Assembly: GCA_036278935.1 (NCBI GenBank)
Contig: DASUKA010000072.1
Coordinates: forward strand, 1 to 62,988
Reading direction: 5' to 3'
Source: DASSNR01 sp036278935
Lineage (GTDB): Bacteria; Gemmatimonadota; Gemmatimonadetes; Gemmatimonadales; Gemmatimonadaceae
DNA: 62,988 bases
In this document: piece by piece, positions 17,685 to 26,225 of the stretch
Position numbering within the stretch: position 1 is the stretch's first letter
How the letters are laid out: each line of letters opens with the position of its first letter
The notes under the pieces: model-generated
Database searches by the model: none
Seen by the model: the letters and a program-made list of their open reading frames with translations, nothing else
Told to the model about the DNA's origin: nothing
Made by a program: the position numbers and the translations under genes

Positions 17685-19370
17685 TCACTCACGGCCGGGT
17701 GCGCCTGCTGTCGAGCTCGCGGACTTCGCGGCGGACCGAGCGACTGCGCTACGCGGCAACGGCTCGATGATGTGGTGCGCTTCGTCGAACAGATACGCCA
17801 CGCGATCCGGTGCAAGCGCAAGCAAACGGGCATCCTCAGCTCCACGGTCGTACACGACCCAGGTTCGAGCCCGCGCGAGATCCGGGGTATTCCGGATCAA
17901 GCTGAAATGTCCGACGTGGTTGGGTGCATATCGCACGAACACGATGGATCTGGGGGTGGGAATGGAGGCGATGAGCGTTCGGAAGTGGCGGTGGTAGGAC
18001 GTAAACCGTATGTGGTCCCGCTGCACGCGCGACACGTCGGCAAGCGCGGGCGCGATGCCCATGAGCAGCACGAGGAGGATGGCGAGCGGCACCGCCGTGC
18101 GCTGCGCGTGTAGAGGAGAGTCCTGGCGATCAAGGAGCGCGATGGTCCATTCCACAAGCTTCCAACATCCGAGCGCCGTGAGGAAGGCGAGCACGGGCAG
18201 CAGCTCCACGTAGTACACGCTCCATGTTGGGTCGTACGCGTATGACAGATATGCGAGCACGAGGACGGCGGCCGTGATCACCGCGAATACGCCCTCCGCG
18301 GACAGGCCCACCAGGCCGATCGCCGCGATGAGCATGAGCGGGTGCCGCCATGTCGGCCACATGTCCCTGGCGATGTAATGCAGCCGCTGGCGAAGCGCGG
18401 TCGGCAGCGAGTGCACGCTGTACGCGGCGTGGATCTGCTCGAAGCGGCCATGCACCTCCTCCAGGTCCGGCGGGAGCGGGCGAAGCGGCGGCGTGGAGTC
18501 CGCGCCGAAGCCTGGTACGTCCCATGGCATGTACATGCGCGTGTACAGGCCGAGTGGGGTCGTGCGCCAGTCGCCGGTCGTACGGCTGCTCCATAGCGGG
18601 AGGATTCCGAGAATCGAGATCCCGACCGCCATCGCCAGGCCGAAGTCCCGCCAGGCGCGAAGACGGATCACCCGCCAGATCACGACGGGCGCCACCGGAA
18701 TGGCGTAGGCCAGCATGGTCAGCGGGCGGGTGATGGCGCCCCATCCCACGCAGGCCGCGAGTAGCAGCAGCCATCGCCGGCGCCCCGTATCGCGCCATTC
18801 GAGCAACGCCCACCATCCCCCCAGCCAGAGCGCCCCGGTGGTGGCCTCCGAGAGATACGCGGCGTGCCACACGAGTACGCCGGGTGCCGTCACCCAGACC
18901 GCCCAGGCCAGGAGGGCCACCCAGCCGTTGGTGAGGCGACGGGCCAGGGCATAGAGGAGTGCGCCAGCAACTCCCCCCAGCACCACCGGCATGAGTCCCG
19001 GCAGACCTAGCCACACGCCTGGCACCATGAGAATGGCATGACCTGGTGCCATCTTGGGCGCCAGCACCGGCGTGACGAGCACGGCCGACTGCTCGAAGAA
19101 TGCTGGGAGTGGTCTGGCCGCGGCCGCCCACCTGCCGGACGCGAAGATCCTCGCCTGGAGAACGTACGCCGCTTCGTCGTGATAGACGGCTACTTGCGAC
19201 AGCGAGCCCCATACCCACCAGATGACGAGCGCGCTGAGTACGCCGAGGATGACGGGCATCCAGGGCGCATCGAGCCACGCGCTCGCTCTGTCGGTCCCGA
19301 AACGTCCGCCCGCGCGCCGCGCAATTATTGCTGCGACGACCACCAGGGCGAACGGAAGGAGCAGGGTCAT
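17685..19370 (-). CDS. Polytopic GT-C/GT39-like membrane protein
   Basis: 561 residues from ATG 19370, where the first membrane segment begins (MTLLLPFALVVVAAII). The catalytic-loop-like motif VAVYHDEAAYVLQARIF follows the second hydrophobic segment. About ten further segments and a periplasmic C-terminal part follow, with PRSIVFVRYAPNHVG. Architecture matches dolichol/undecaprenyl-phosphate-dependent transferases. A longer frame upstream to 19589 is Cys/Arg-rich and overlaps the divergent GT2 gene; I reject that extension. The intergenic stretch 19371-19532 should hold the divergent promoters. Confidence 0.7.
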   Translation of the reverse strand: MTLLLPFALVVVAAIIARRAGGRFGTDRASAWLDAPWMPVILGVLSALVIWWVWGSLSQVAVYHDEAAYVLQARIFASGRWAAAARPLPAFFEQSAVLVTPVLAPKMAPGHAILMVPGVWLGLPGLMPVVLGGVAGALLYALARRLTNGWVALLAWAVWVTAPGVLVWHAAYLSEATTGALWLGGWWALLEWRDTGRRRWLLLLAACVGWGAITRPLTMLAYAIPVAPVVIWRVIRLRAWRDFGLAMAVGISILGILPLWSSRTTGDWRTTPLGLYTRMYMPWDVPGFGADSTPPLRPLPPDLEEVHGRFEQIHAAYSVHSLPTALRQRLHYIARDMWPTWRHPLMLIAAIGLVGLSAEGVFAVITAAVLVLAYLSYAYDPTWSVYYVELLPVLAFLTALGCWKLVEWTIALLDRQDSPLHAQRTAVPLAILLVLLMGIAPALADVSRVQRDHIRFTSYHRHFRTLIASIPTPRSIVFVRYAPNHVGHFSLIRNTPDLARARTWVVYDRGAEDARLLALAPDRVAYLFDEAHHIIEPLPRSAVARSAAKSASSTAGAPGRE

Positions 19371-19532
19371 GAGGATGGTGAGAAGTGTGTCGGGGCTGTG
19401 GCGTAGGCGCCGCCGGGATGTTGCACGGCTACCACCGAGGCTCCGCGCGCCGCTGCACGCACCACAGACGATGCTCCCGCTGCAGCGTTTCCCGAAGGGT
19501 GACGTGGTGACGCACTGGCGCGTCCAGACAAA

Positions 19533-20276
19533 GTGAGGCAGACCGCAGCGATCCAATACCAGCGTGCCGCGCAGGCGCGCACACCACAAATCGCCCGCGC
19601 CGACGTGTGCGTGGTGATCCCGGCGTTCAATGAACGGTTGTCACTGGCAACCGTGTTGGAGGCACTCGCGCCGCTGCCGTACCGCGTGATCGTCGTCGAC
19701 GACGGGTCCACGGACGATACCGCCGCTGTGGCGCATCGGTTCAACGTGTGCGTCATTCGCCATGCGTGGAACCTGGGGCAGGGCGCGGCGCTCCAGACCG
19801 GCATCGACTACGCGCTTCGCCTGCCGATGACGCGCTACGTCGTCACCTTCGACGCCGATGGGCAGCATCGTGCCGACGACATTCCCCGTGTGCTGGCCCC
19901 TCTCGAATTGGGGTCGCACGATGTCGTCCTCGGCTCGCGCTTCGCCACCGGTGCGGCTGCCATCGACGTGCCGCCGTTGCGGCGCCTGATGCTGCGCGCG
20001 GCAGTCGCATTCACGCGCCTCACGACGCGACTTCGCCTCACGGACACGCACAATGGCGTGCGCGCCTTCACGCGGGCGGCAGCCTCGGGCTTGAACATCA
20101 CCCAGAACCGGATGGCCCACGCATCACAGATCCTCTCGCGCGTCGCCGAGCTCGGTCTCCGCTACCGCGAAGTGCCCGTGACGGTGCAGTACACACCGTA
20201 TTCCGTGGCCAAGGGGCAGACGCTTCTCGACGCCCTCACCATCGTGTGGGATATCGCCACGGCGCGGATACGCTGA
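19533..20276 (+). CDS. GT2 family polyprenyl-phosphate glycosyltransferase
   Basis: 247-residue cytosolic glycosyltransferase family 2 protein, DPM1/DPMS-like. It shows VVIPAFNERLSLATVLE (nucleotide binding), VIVVDDGSTDDTAAVA, FDADGQHRADDI (DxD metal site) and DVVLGSRFATG. The family makes polyprenyl-phosphate sugars that serve as donors for GT-C enzymes, which fits the four GT-C proteins around it. The start is GTG 19533; GTG 19605 is an alternative close to the domain start. It is followed one base later by a DUF2304 gene, a common pairing. Confidence 0.88.
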   Translation: MRQTAAIQYQRAAQARTPQIARADVCVVIPAFNERLSLATVLEALAPLPYRVIVVDDGSTDDTAAVAHRFNVCVIRHAWNLGQGAALQTGIDYALRLPMTRYVVTFDADGQHRADDIPRVLAPLELGSHDVVLGSRFATGAAAIDVPPLRRLMLRAAVAFTRLTTRLRLTDTHNGVRAFTRAAASGLNITQNRMAHASQILSRVAELGLRYREVPVTVQYTPYSVAKGQTLLDALTIVWDIATARIR

Positions 20277-20277
20277 C

Positions 20278-20643
20278 ATGACAATTGGCCAGGGCATCTT
20301 CCTCGTCGCCGTTCTCGCGTTTGCGTACTACGCAACGCGGCTGCGCAGCACCCGCTCGGACCGTCTGATCTATGTATGTCTCGCGGTCGCTGGCTTCCTG
20401 CTCGTGCTGTACCCCGGATGGTCAACCGGCCTGGCACATCTGGTGGGGATCGGTCGTGGAGTGGATCTCATCATCTATCTCTTTATGGTGTTCAGCCTGT
20501 TCCATTATGCCGGCAATGCATCGCGGGCAAAGCAGCTGGAGCGCGCCATGACTGAGCTCATCCGGCAGGGCGCGCTCGATACGGCACGTCCGGATAGCCA
20601 GGTGCGAGCGGATGCGGACGTGATGCGTGTGATGAGCGAGTAG
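20278..20643 (+). CDS. DUF2304 family small membrane protein
   Basis: 121 residues, with three hydrophobic segments (about 5-18, 31-47 and 59-75) and a charged helical C-terminus (RAKQLERAMTELIRQGAL). This is the DUF2304 layout. Members usually sit directly after a GT2 polyprenyl-phosphate transferase, as here with a 1-base gap, and may anchor or flip its product; that role is inference. The gene ends 9 bases before the convergent GT-C gene. Confidence 0.85.
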   Translation: MTIGQGIFLVAVLAFAYYATRLRSTRSDRLIYVCLAVAGFLLVLYPGWSTGLAHLVGIGRGVDLIIYLFMVFSLFHYAGNASRAKQLERAMTELIRQGALDTARPDSQVRADADVMRVMSE

Positions 20644-20652
20644 CCGGGTTCG

Positions 20653-22104
20653 TCAAATCTCACGCGCCGCAATCTTCTGCCGTCCATTGCGCCGAATCCA
20701 ACGCACGTGCTGGACGCTGGCTGTAGCGCGAGCGACTCCCCCCACCCACCACGCCCCCACCACCAGCAGGCTCCAGTACACCGGATATCGATACCGCGCA
20801 TCCGCCTGCACCACGTAGTACACCAGCGGATATCCCGCCCAGATCACCGCGATGAGCGCCGCGCTCAACCCGTCGCGCCTTGCCAGTGCGCCCAGTCCCG
20901 CCAATCCCAGCACGGTTACCAGCCAGAGCAGGGCAGTCGCGGGCAGCGCTGTCCCGGGCACGGAGCGCGCTGCGGGAAACCAGAACTCCCACGCGCGCCG
21001 CAGCGTCAGCCGCGCGAACGCGCTCGGGTGACCCCCGATCCAATCGAGCGCCGTGTGCAGCTTCGCCCGGTCGTACCGCACCTCGCCGAGCGCCCGGACG
21101 CGCCGCGCTTCCGCGGGGTTGGCAAAGGGATGGTAGGTGTGGAACGCTCCCGATGCTTCGTTCTCCGCCAGCGTCGGCCTCGCCAGCGGATTGTTCGACA
21201 CCTGCAGCTCGAGCCCGAAGTTGTCCCGCGTCAGCACGAGAGCGCCCAACTCGTGCACGTTCCGCGCGCCCCACGGCGCCATGGTAACCAGAGCGCTCGT
21301 GGCCAGGAGTGCGCCAAATCGGATCGCCCGCCCCGGCCGCCGCCGGAGGAGCACGCCGGCCACCAGGAGAAATCCCAGAAGCACCGGGAGCAAGCTGGGG
21401 CTTACGAGGAGCGCCACCCCCCACAACACGCCGTGTCCGATCGCTTCCCGCGCCGTGAACGCGCGGCGCCGCCACGCCGAGAGCGTCAGTAGGAAGAGTC
21501 CCTCGAGTATGATGACGACCAGCGGGGCGTAGCCACCTCGCGCTTCATCCATGAAGCAGACAGGCAGTAGCGCTCCGAGTGCACCGGCCACCGTGCCGAT
21601 GCGGGGGCCCGCGGTGATGGCCGAGGAGATGATCGGCAGCAGCGCGAAGGAGAGCGCCACGCAGGTGATGTTGAAGACGCACTCGCCCAGCGACCCTCCA
21701 GCGCCCGTTCCGACAAGCCGGTAGATGAGACTCAGCAGGAAAGGATAGATCGGCGCGTGGTGCGCGGTGGGACCGGTCGGCAGCGAGTACGGATTGGCGA
21801 AGCTTCTGGCCTCGGCCAGCGATGCGGCGATCTTCTCCAGCTCGGCGTGCTCGGGGTGTGCGGGAAGGTGCAGCACGAGCACCAGTACCAGACGGACGGT
21901 GAAGGCGAGGGTGAAGATCGCCACGCAGCACTGCGGCACGGACAGCGCGTGCAGCCATCGCGTGCGGTCAGCTACCGCGGGCTGCCAGGGCGCCGGCCGG
22001 GTGTCATGACCATCGCGGTCAACGCGCTCCCTGCGGGAGGCAGAGAGCGCACGAGGCGCGGCGTGCGACGGGTGGCGGCTGCGAGATGCTCCGGAGAGTC
22101 CCAC
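20653..22104 (-). CDS. GT-C-like polytopic membrane protein
   Basis: 483 residues with about ten hydrophobic segments. The first loop HPEHAELEKIAASLAEA, then the motif HHAPIYPFLLSLIYRL, are typical of the PMT_2/ArnT-like group where the loop precedes an xPP/xPxY element. SNNPLARPTLAE and the terminal ADARYRYPVYW (often Y-R-Y-P before the last segments) also fit. The GTG start and the first about 45 residues are Arg-rich and unsure. It closes the glycan block. Confidence 0.7.
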   Translation of the reverse strand: MGLSGASRSRHPSHAAPRALSASRRERVDRDGHDTRPAPWQPAVADRTRWLHALSVPQCCVAIFTLAFTVRLVLVLVLHLPAHPEHAELEKIAASLAEARSFANPYSLPTGPTAHHAPIYPFLLSLIYRLVGTGAGGSLGECVFNITCVALSFALLPIISSAITAGPRIGTVAGALGALLPVCFMDEARGGYAPLVVIILEGLFLLTLSAWRRRAFTAREAIGHGVLWGVALLVSPSLLPVLLGFLLVAGVLLRRRPGRAIRFGALLATSALVTMAPWGARNVHELGALVLTRDNFGLELQVSNNPLARPTLAENEASGAFHTYHPFANPAEARRVRALGEVRYDRAKLHTALDWIGGHPSAFARLTLRRAWEFWFPAARSVPGTALPATALLWLVTVLGLAGLGALARRDGLSAALIAVIWAGYPLVYYVVQADARYRYPVYWSLLVVGAWWVGGVARATASVQHVRWIRRNGRQKIAAREI

Positions 22105-22215
22105 GTTGGAAGGAGAGGGGCATGTTGTCGATTTGCGAGCCGACGGGCGCGGGTCGGCGTCGCCTCTCCATGGACGACGCGAGTGAGAGCATCGTAAGCC
22201 GTCCTGCCGGCCTGT

Positions 22216-23472
22216 CTACTCCCCCACCACCGCACCTTCCTTACTCACGCCTTGCTCGGCCGCCTGCTCCACCGCCGCTTCATCGTGCTGCGCGTACGCC
22301 GTGAGCCCGCGTCCTATAAGGAGTGTGGTCGCCACCAGGATGGCCGAGATCCAGAAGGGGAAGGGTATTCCCAGATCGTCCCAGGCCAGCCCGGCCAATG
22401 GTGGATACACCACCCGCGACACTCCACCGTACGTCTGCTGCACGCCCAGGTACAGGCCGCGCTCGTCGTCCTGTACGACCTGCGAGAGCAGCGCGGTGAT
22501 GCTGGGGAAGGTGAGTGTCTGCCCCAGCGGCAGGAGCGCCGTGGCGAGCGCGAGCAGAAGGAGCGAGAAGGGGCCGGGCAATCCCAGCGGATAGGTGAGC
22601 GGGATGAGCGCGAGTCCGGCCGCCAACACCACCGCCCCGAGCCGCGTCGTCCTGGCCTCGCCCAATCGGTCCACGACTCTGCCCAGCAGCCCGAGTCGGA
22701 AGAGCACGTTCAGTCCGCCGATGTAGACGAAGTAGAAGCCGATCGTCTGCTCGGTGACGTGAAAGCGGTCGTTCAGGAAGAGGGTGAGGAGCGAGCCGAT
22801 GCCATAGTTGGCACCGATGGCGGTGGCATACATCCAGATGAGTTGCGATGGCACGTCGCGCGGGTGGCGGAGCACGCGAAACACCGCCGTGCCGATAGAG
22901 CGCCGCGCGCCCGATATCGTGCGCGCAGCCAGCCCATGCGACTCGGTGAGGAAGAACCAGACGAACATGATGTTCAGGGCGCCAAGCGTGGCCGCAATGA
23001 GCCCCGGGGCATGCGTCCCCAGCAGTGTCGTCACGGAGCCGAGCACCGGCCCGAGCATCACGCCGAGATTGGTGGCGGCCGAGAGCCAGCCCAGCCCGCG
23101 CGCCCGGTTGCGCGGCGCCACCGAGTCGGTCACATACGCCTGGACCACCCCGGTCGTACCGCCGCCGGCTCCCTGCACCAACCGCGAGAGCAGGAGGAGC
23201 CAGAGCGTGTTGGCGTAGGCGAAGATGACGTACGAGATGACGGCGGCGGTGAGCCCGGCGATGAGCGCGGGGCGCCGTCCATACCGGTCCGATACCCGCC
23301 CCCAGAGCGGCGCGCTCAGCAGCTGCGCCGCCGAGAACGACGCCACGATCACCATCAACTCGAACCCGTTCGCGCCGAGGTGCTTGGCGTAGAAGGGCAG
23401 CAGCGGGATGATCATCAAGGCGCCCACCATGTCCACGAATGCGGTGAACATGAGGACCCAGAGTTTGCTCAT
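22216..23472 (-). CDS. MFS transporter (DHA1/TetA-like)
   Basis: 418 residues and 12 predicted membrane segments. The start MSKLWVLMFTAFVDMVGALM is chosen because it begins segment 1; a 16-residue longer frame has no added homology. The MFS motif A appears as GRVSDRYGRRPALIAG (loop 2-3). An Arg/Gly-rich motif-C-like stretch, GVMLGPVLGSVTT, lies in segment 5 and is typical of drug:proton antiporters. The substrate cannot be given. The gene starts downstream of a hairpin element and is possibly cotranscribed with the small membrane protein upstream. Confidence 0.85.
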   Translation of the reverse strand: MSKLWVLMFTAFVDMVGALMIIPLLPFYAKHLGANGFELMVIVASFSAAQLLSAPLWGRVSDRYGRRPALIAGLTAAVISYVIFAYANTLWLLLLSRLVQGAGGGTTGVVQAYVTDSVAPRNRARGLGWLSAATNLGVMLGPVLGSVTTLLGTHAPGLIAATLGALNIMFVWFFLTESHGLAARTISGARRSIGTAVFRVLRHPRDVPSQLIWMYATAIGANYGIGSLLTLFLNDRFHVTEQTIGFYFVYIGGLNVLFRLGLLGRVVDRLGEARTTRLGAVVLAAGLALIPLTYPLGLPGPFSLLLLALATALLPLGQTLTFPSITALLSQVVQDDERGLYLGVQQTYGGVSRVVYPPLAGLAWDDLGIPFPFWISAILVATTLLIGRGLTAYAQHDEAAVEQAAEQGVSKEGAVVGE

Positions 23473-23641
23473 GGGTCCCGAGCGTGCCTGTTTCAACCAA
23501 CTGGACGGAAAACCGATCACGCGGGCAATCTAACGCGCGTCGGAACGGTGCCGCGAACGCGGTGGAGCTGAGGATGGAGGAAAGTCATCACCCGCACGAA
23601 GTGCGGCGGGGCCCCGGTCGTTCCCGAGAGGGGGAGGGGGC

Positions 23642-23772
23642 GTGAGTTATGGGGTATGAGTTTTGGGTTGTGAGTGATGGGTTATGGGTTGTGTGGCATA
23701 CGTCTCGCACCTACCCGACGCGCGCATCTCATCGCCCAGCATTCACGACTCATAACACCCAACTCACCCCCA
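23642..23772. repeat. Word-repeat hairpin element E6 (GAGTTATGGG/GTTGTGAG type)
   Basis: The left arm (23642-23695) is a run of GAGTTATGGGGTATGAG-, GGGTTGTGAGTGATGG- and GTTATGGGTTGTG-type units. The right arm (23740-23772) is ATTCACGACTCATAACACCC followed by AACTCACCCCCATTACACTC. The core shares CGTCTCGCAC, GCATCTC and ATTCAC with the element at 3.2 kb. It lies exactly between the stop of the small membrane protein and the MFS gene, both on the minus strand. Confidence 0.8.
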
Positions 23773-24279
23773 TTACACTCCATCGTCGTCATCCCTCCCT
23801 TCCAGGGCGTGCTGCAGCTCGCGCGTGAGCGTCGGGTGCGCGCGATAGAAGTAGTAGCCCATGAGGACGGCGGCGATCAGGTTCCCGATTGCCACCTGGT
23901 ACCATGCCAGCGCGCCGAGCGGGAGAAAGGTGTCCAGCATGGACGTGATGCCGTAGAACCCCATCTCGATGATCACGAACACGAGGAGAAAGCCAGCCAT
24001 GACGGATGGATGCCGGCGCGCCGAGTGCACGATGATCGCGGCGATAATCCCCACCACGATGAAGGCGATGTAGTGGAAGACGGTGTACGCCGCCACGAAG
24101 ACAGCCGTTCCCTCCTTGACCGGACCGAACACGCTCCAGAGCGCATGGCCCAGCACGCGGGGTGTGTAGAGCGGGCTGTGAATGAGGATGTCGATGGCGA
24201 GAAACCAGATCGCGACGCTGGTGGCGCCAATGAGCCCGGCGATCACTCCTTCGCGGAGAATGTGGTTGCGCTCGGACAT
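23773..24279 (-). CDS. Hypothetical four-helix membrane protein
   Basis: 168 residues with four hydrophobic segments (about 9-33, 57-84, 93-112 and 125-142) and a charged Asp-rich tail (RDDDDGV). I do not recognise a named family with certainty; it resembles small uncharacterised membrane proteins found in Gemmatimonadota and Acidobacteria. The ATG start 24279 is preceded by a short upstream region and then the divergent nadB element. The stop is adjacent to hairpin element E6 and the MFS gene. Confidence 0.7.
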   Translation of the reverse strand: MSERNHILREGVIAGLIGATSVAIWFLAIDILIHSPLYTPRVLGHALWSVFGPVKEGTAVFVAAYTVFHYIAFIVVGIIAAIIVHSARRHPSVMAGFLLVFVIIEMGFYGITSMLDTFLPLGALAWYQVAIGNLIAAVLMGYYFYRAHPTLTRELQHALEGRDDDDGV

Positions 24280-24370
24280 TGATCCGTGTGCCTCGGCGTG
24301 GGAAACCAGACGGTGGCGCTCGTTACGGCACTGTCTGCAAGCGCCGCGCCTTAAGACGGGAGGTGAGGGA

Positions 24371-24541
24371 GTGGGTCAGTGAATCAGTCGGCCAGTCGGT
24401 CAGGAACGGCAGGAGAGGAGAGAGGAGAAAGGAGGAAATGCCTCGGCGTGAGGGCTCTCCCGAAGAGCCGGTCCCTCTCTCCTCTCTCCTTTCTCCTCTC
24501 GCTCGCCTCAAGAGCTTTTTCTGACCCACTGACCCACTACT
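24371..24541. repeat. Nested word-repeat hairpin element E7 (two word classes)
   Basis: The outer arms are GGGTCAGTG-type words (24371-24405) and CTGACCCACTGACCCACT (24521-24538). Inside them are GGAGAGGAGAGAGGAGAAAG-type words (24411-24437) and CCTCTCTCCTTTCTCCTCTC (24473-24505). At the centre is a perfect small stem, GGCTCT...AGAGCC. This palindrome-within-palindrome joins the two word classes seen separately elsewhere. It fills the space between the divergent small membrane protein and nadB. An open frame in phase with nadB runs through it from 24379. Confidence 0.85.
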
Positions 24542-24570
24542 CCTTCCTCTTTCACCCTTACCTTTCCCCC

Positions 24571-26082
24571 ATGGTCCAGCGCATTCGCACGCGGGTACTC
24601 GTGGTGGGTAGCGGGGTGGCGGGGCTGCATACGGCATGGCGCGCGTCGGCATCGGCCGATGTCATCGTGATGACCAAACGGTCGCTCTTCGACAGCGCGA
24701 CGGCATATGCGCAGGGAGGGATTGCCGCCGCACTGGGTGCGGGCGATTCTCCGGCGCTGCACCGCAACGACACGCTCGCCGCGGGCGCCGCGCTCTGCGA
24801 TGCGGCCGCCGTCGATGTGCTGGTGACCGAGGGGCCAGCGCGCGTGCGGGAGCTTCAGGCGGCGGGCGCGCACTTCGATCTGGAGCCCGACGGCGACTTC
24901 CAGCTCGGCCGCGAGGCGGCGCACTCGCGCAGCCGGATCGTTCACGCGAACGGCGATCGGTCGGGGGCGGAGGTGGCGCGGACGCTCATCGCCCGGGTGC
25001 GGGAGAGTCCCCGGGTCCGCGTACTGGAACGTGCGCGCGTGCTCGATCTCATCGTCGATGCCGGCGCATGCTGCGGCGTCCGCGCGAGCGTGGCTGGGAG
25101 CGCGGTGGAGGTGATGGCCGATGCCACCGTGCTGGCCACCGGTGGCTGCGGGCAGCTCTACCGCTCGACGACCAACCCCAGCGTGGCGACCGGCGACGGC
25201 TTCGCCATCGGGCATCGCGCGGGCGTCCGGCTGGCTGACATGGAGTTCGTCCAGTTCCACCCCACGGCGCTCGATACGCCGGAGAGTCCGCTCTCGCTCA
25301 TCTCCGAGGCGGTGCGCGGCGAGGGGGCGATTCTCGTGAACGACGCGGGCGAGCGATTCATGACTGCGCGCCACCCAGAGGCCGAGCTCGCGCCCCGCGA
25401 CGTGGTGGCGCGCGAGATCTTTCGGGAGCAGTGCGCCGGCCAGCGCGTGTGGCTGGACGCCACGCAGCTGGGCGCCGAGTTCCCGCGGCACTTCCCGGGA
25501 ATCTTCGCCCTCTGCATGGCGCGCGGCATCGACCCGCGCGTTTCTCGCATCCCCGTCACGCCTGCCGCGCACTACATGATGGGCGGCATCGTGACCGACC
25601 TGGTCGGCCGATCCTCGCTCCCGCGCCTCTACGCCTGCGGCGAGGTGTCGAATACGGGCGTCCACGGCGCCAATCGCCTCGCCTCCAACTCCCTGCTCGA
25701 GGGGCTGGTGTTCGCCGAGCGCGTGGCGCGGGACCTGTCCGCCACGCCGGTACTGGATGCCGAGGCCGCCTGTGAGGAGTGGACGGTCCCCTTGCTGGTC
25801 GATCGCGGCGCCGCGCAGGTGGCTGCCAACGCGATCCGCGACACCATGTGGACGCACGCCGGCATCGACCGCAGCGCCGCGGGGCTGCGCAGCTGTCTCG
25901 CAACGCTCCACGACATTGCGGCGCGCCTCCCCCCCGGCGCCACCGAGGAGAGGAACATGGTGCGGACCGCGCAGCTCATCGTCCGGGCCGCCCTCCTGCG
26001 CGAGGAGTCCCGTGGCGGCCATTTCCGCAGTGACTTCCCCACCACCCGCCGGCGCTGGGAAGGACGGCACATTACGTGGTGA
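24571..26082 (+). CDS. nadB: L-aspartate oxidase
   Basis: 503-residue FAD enzyme that oxidises L-aspartate to iminoaspartate, step one of de novo NAD synthesis. FAD site VLVVGSGVAGLHTAW; substrate/FAD loops DSATAYAQGGIAAAL, ADMEFVQFHPTAL and SEAVRGEGAIL; active-site region ATGGCGQLYRSTTNP and AAHYMMGGI; late FAD motif CGEVSNTGVHGANRLASNSLLEG. ATG 24571 gives the normal start. A frame open to 24379 would add 64 residues encoded by the hairpin element and is probably not the true start. No Shine-Dalgarno: the leader is pyrimidine-rich. First gene of nadB-nadA-nadC. Confidence 0.95.
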   Translation: MVQRIRTRVLVVGSGVAGLHTAWRASASADVIVMTKRSLFDSATAYAQGGIAAALGAGDSPALHRNDTLAAGAALCDAAAVDVLVTEGPARVRELQAAGAHFDLEPDGDFQLGREAAHSRSRIVHANGDRSGAEVARTLIARVRESPRVRVLERARVLDLIVDAGACCGVRASVAGSAVEVMADATVLATGGCGQLYRSTTNPSVATGDGFAIGHRAGVRLADMEFVQFHPTALDTPESPLSLISEAVRGEGAILVNDAGERFMTARHPEAELAPRDVVAREIFREQCAGQRVWLDATQLGAEFPRHFPGIFALCMARGIDPRVSRIPVTPAAHYMMGGIVTDLVGRSSLPRLYACGEVSNTGVHGANRLASNSLLEGLVFAERVARDLSATPVLDAEAACEEWTVPLLVDRGAAQVAANAIRDTMWTHAGIDRSAAGLRSCLATLHDIAARLPPGATEERNMVRTAQLIVRAALLREESRGGHFRSDFPTTRRRWEGRHITW

Positions 26083-26094
26083 GGCGGGGAAGAC

Positions 26095-26195
26095 GTGAGA
26101 GGAGAAAGAAGAGAGGAGAAGCAACCTCCGCGGAGAGCTTTCTGCCAAGGGTTGGCCTCCTTTCTCCTTTCTCCTTTCTCCTCTCGCTATCTTTC
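26095..26195. repeat. Word-repeat hairpin element E8 (GGAGAGAGGAGAAAG type)
   Basis: The left arm (26097-26131) is GAGAGGAGAAAGAAGAGAGG AGAAG in type. The right arm (26156-26194) is three CTCCTTT units then TTTCTCCTCTCGCT (26175-26188) and ATCTTTCC. The same 14-base right-edge string occurs in elements E4 and E7. The core contains CCTCCGCGGAG. It separates nadB from nadA, which are otherwise in one operon. Confidence 0.85.
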
Positions 26196-26225
26196 CACAC
26201 AGTCCTACGCATTCACTAAACCACC

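Noticed and set aside
24379..24570. 64-codon N-terminal extension of nadB through the hairpin element
   Set aside because: The family start aligns with ATG 24571; the extension has no homology and would be only repeat-encoded. Kept as an observation, not as CDS.
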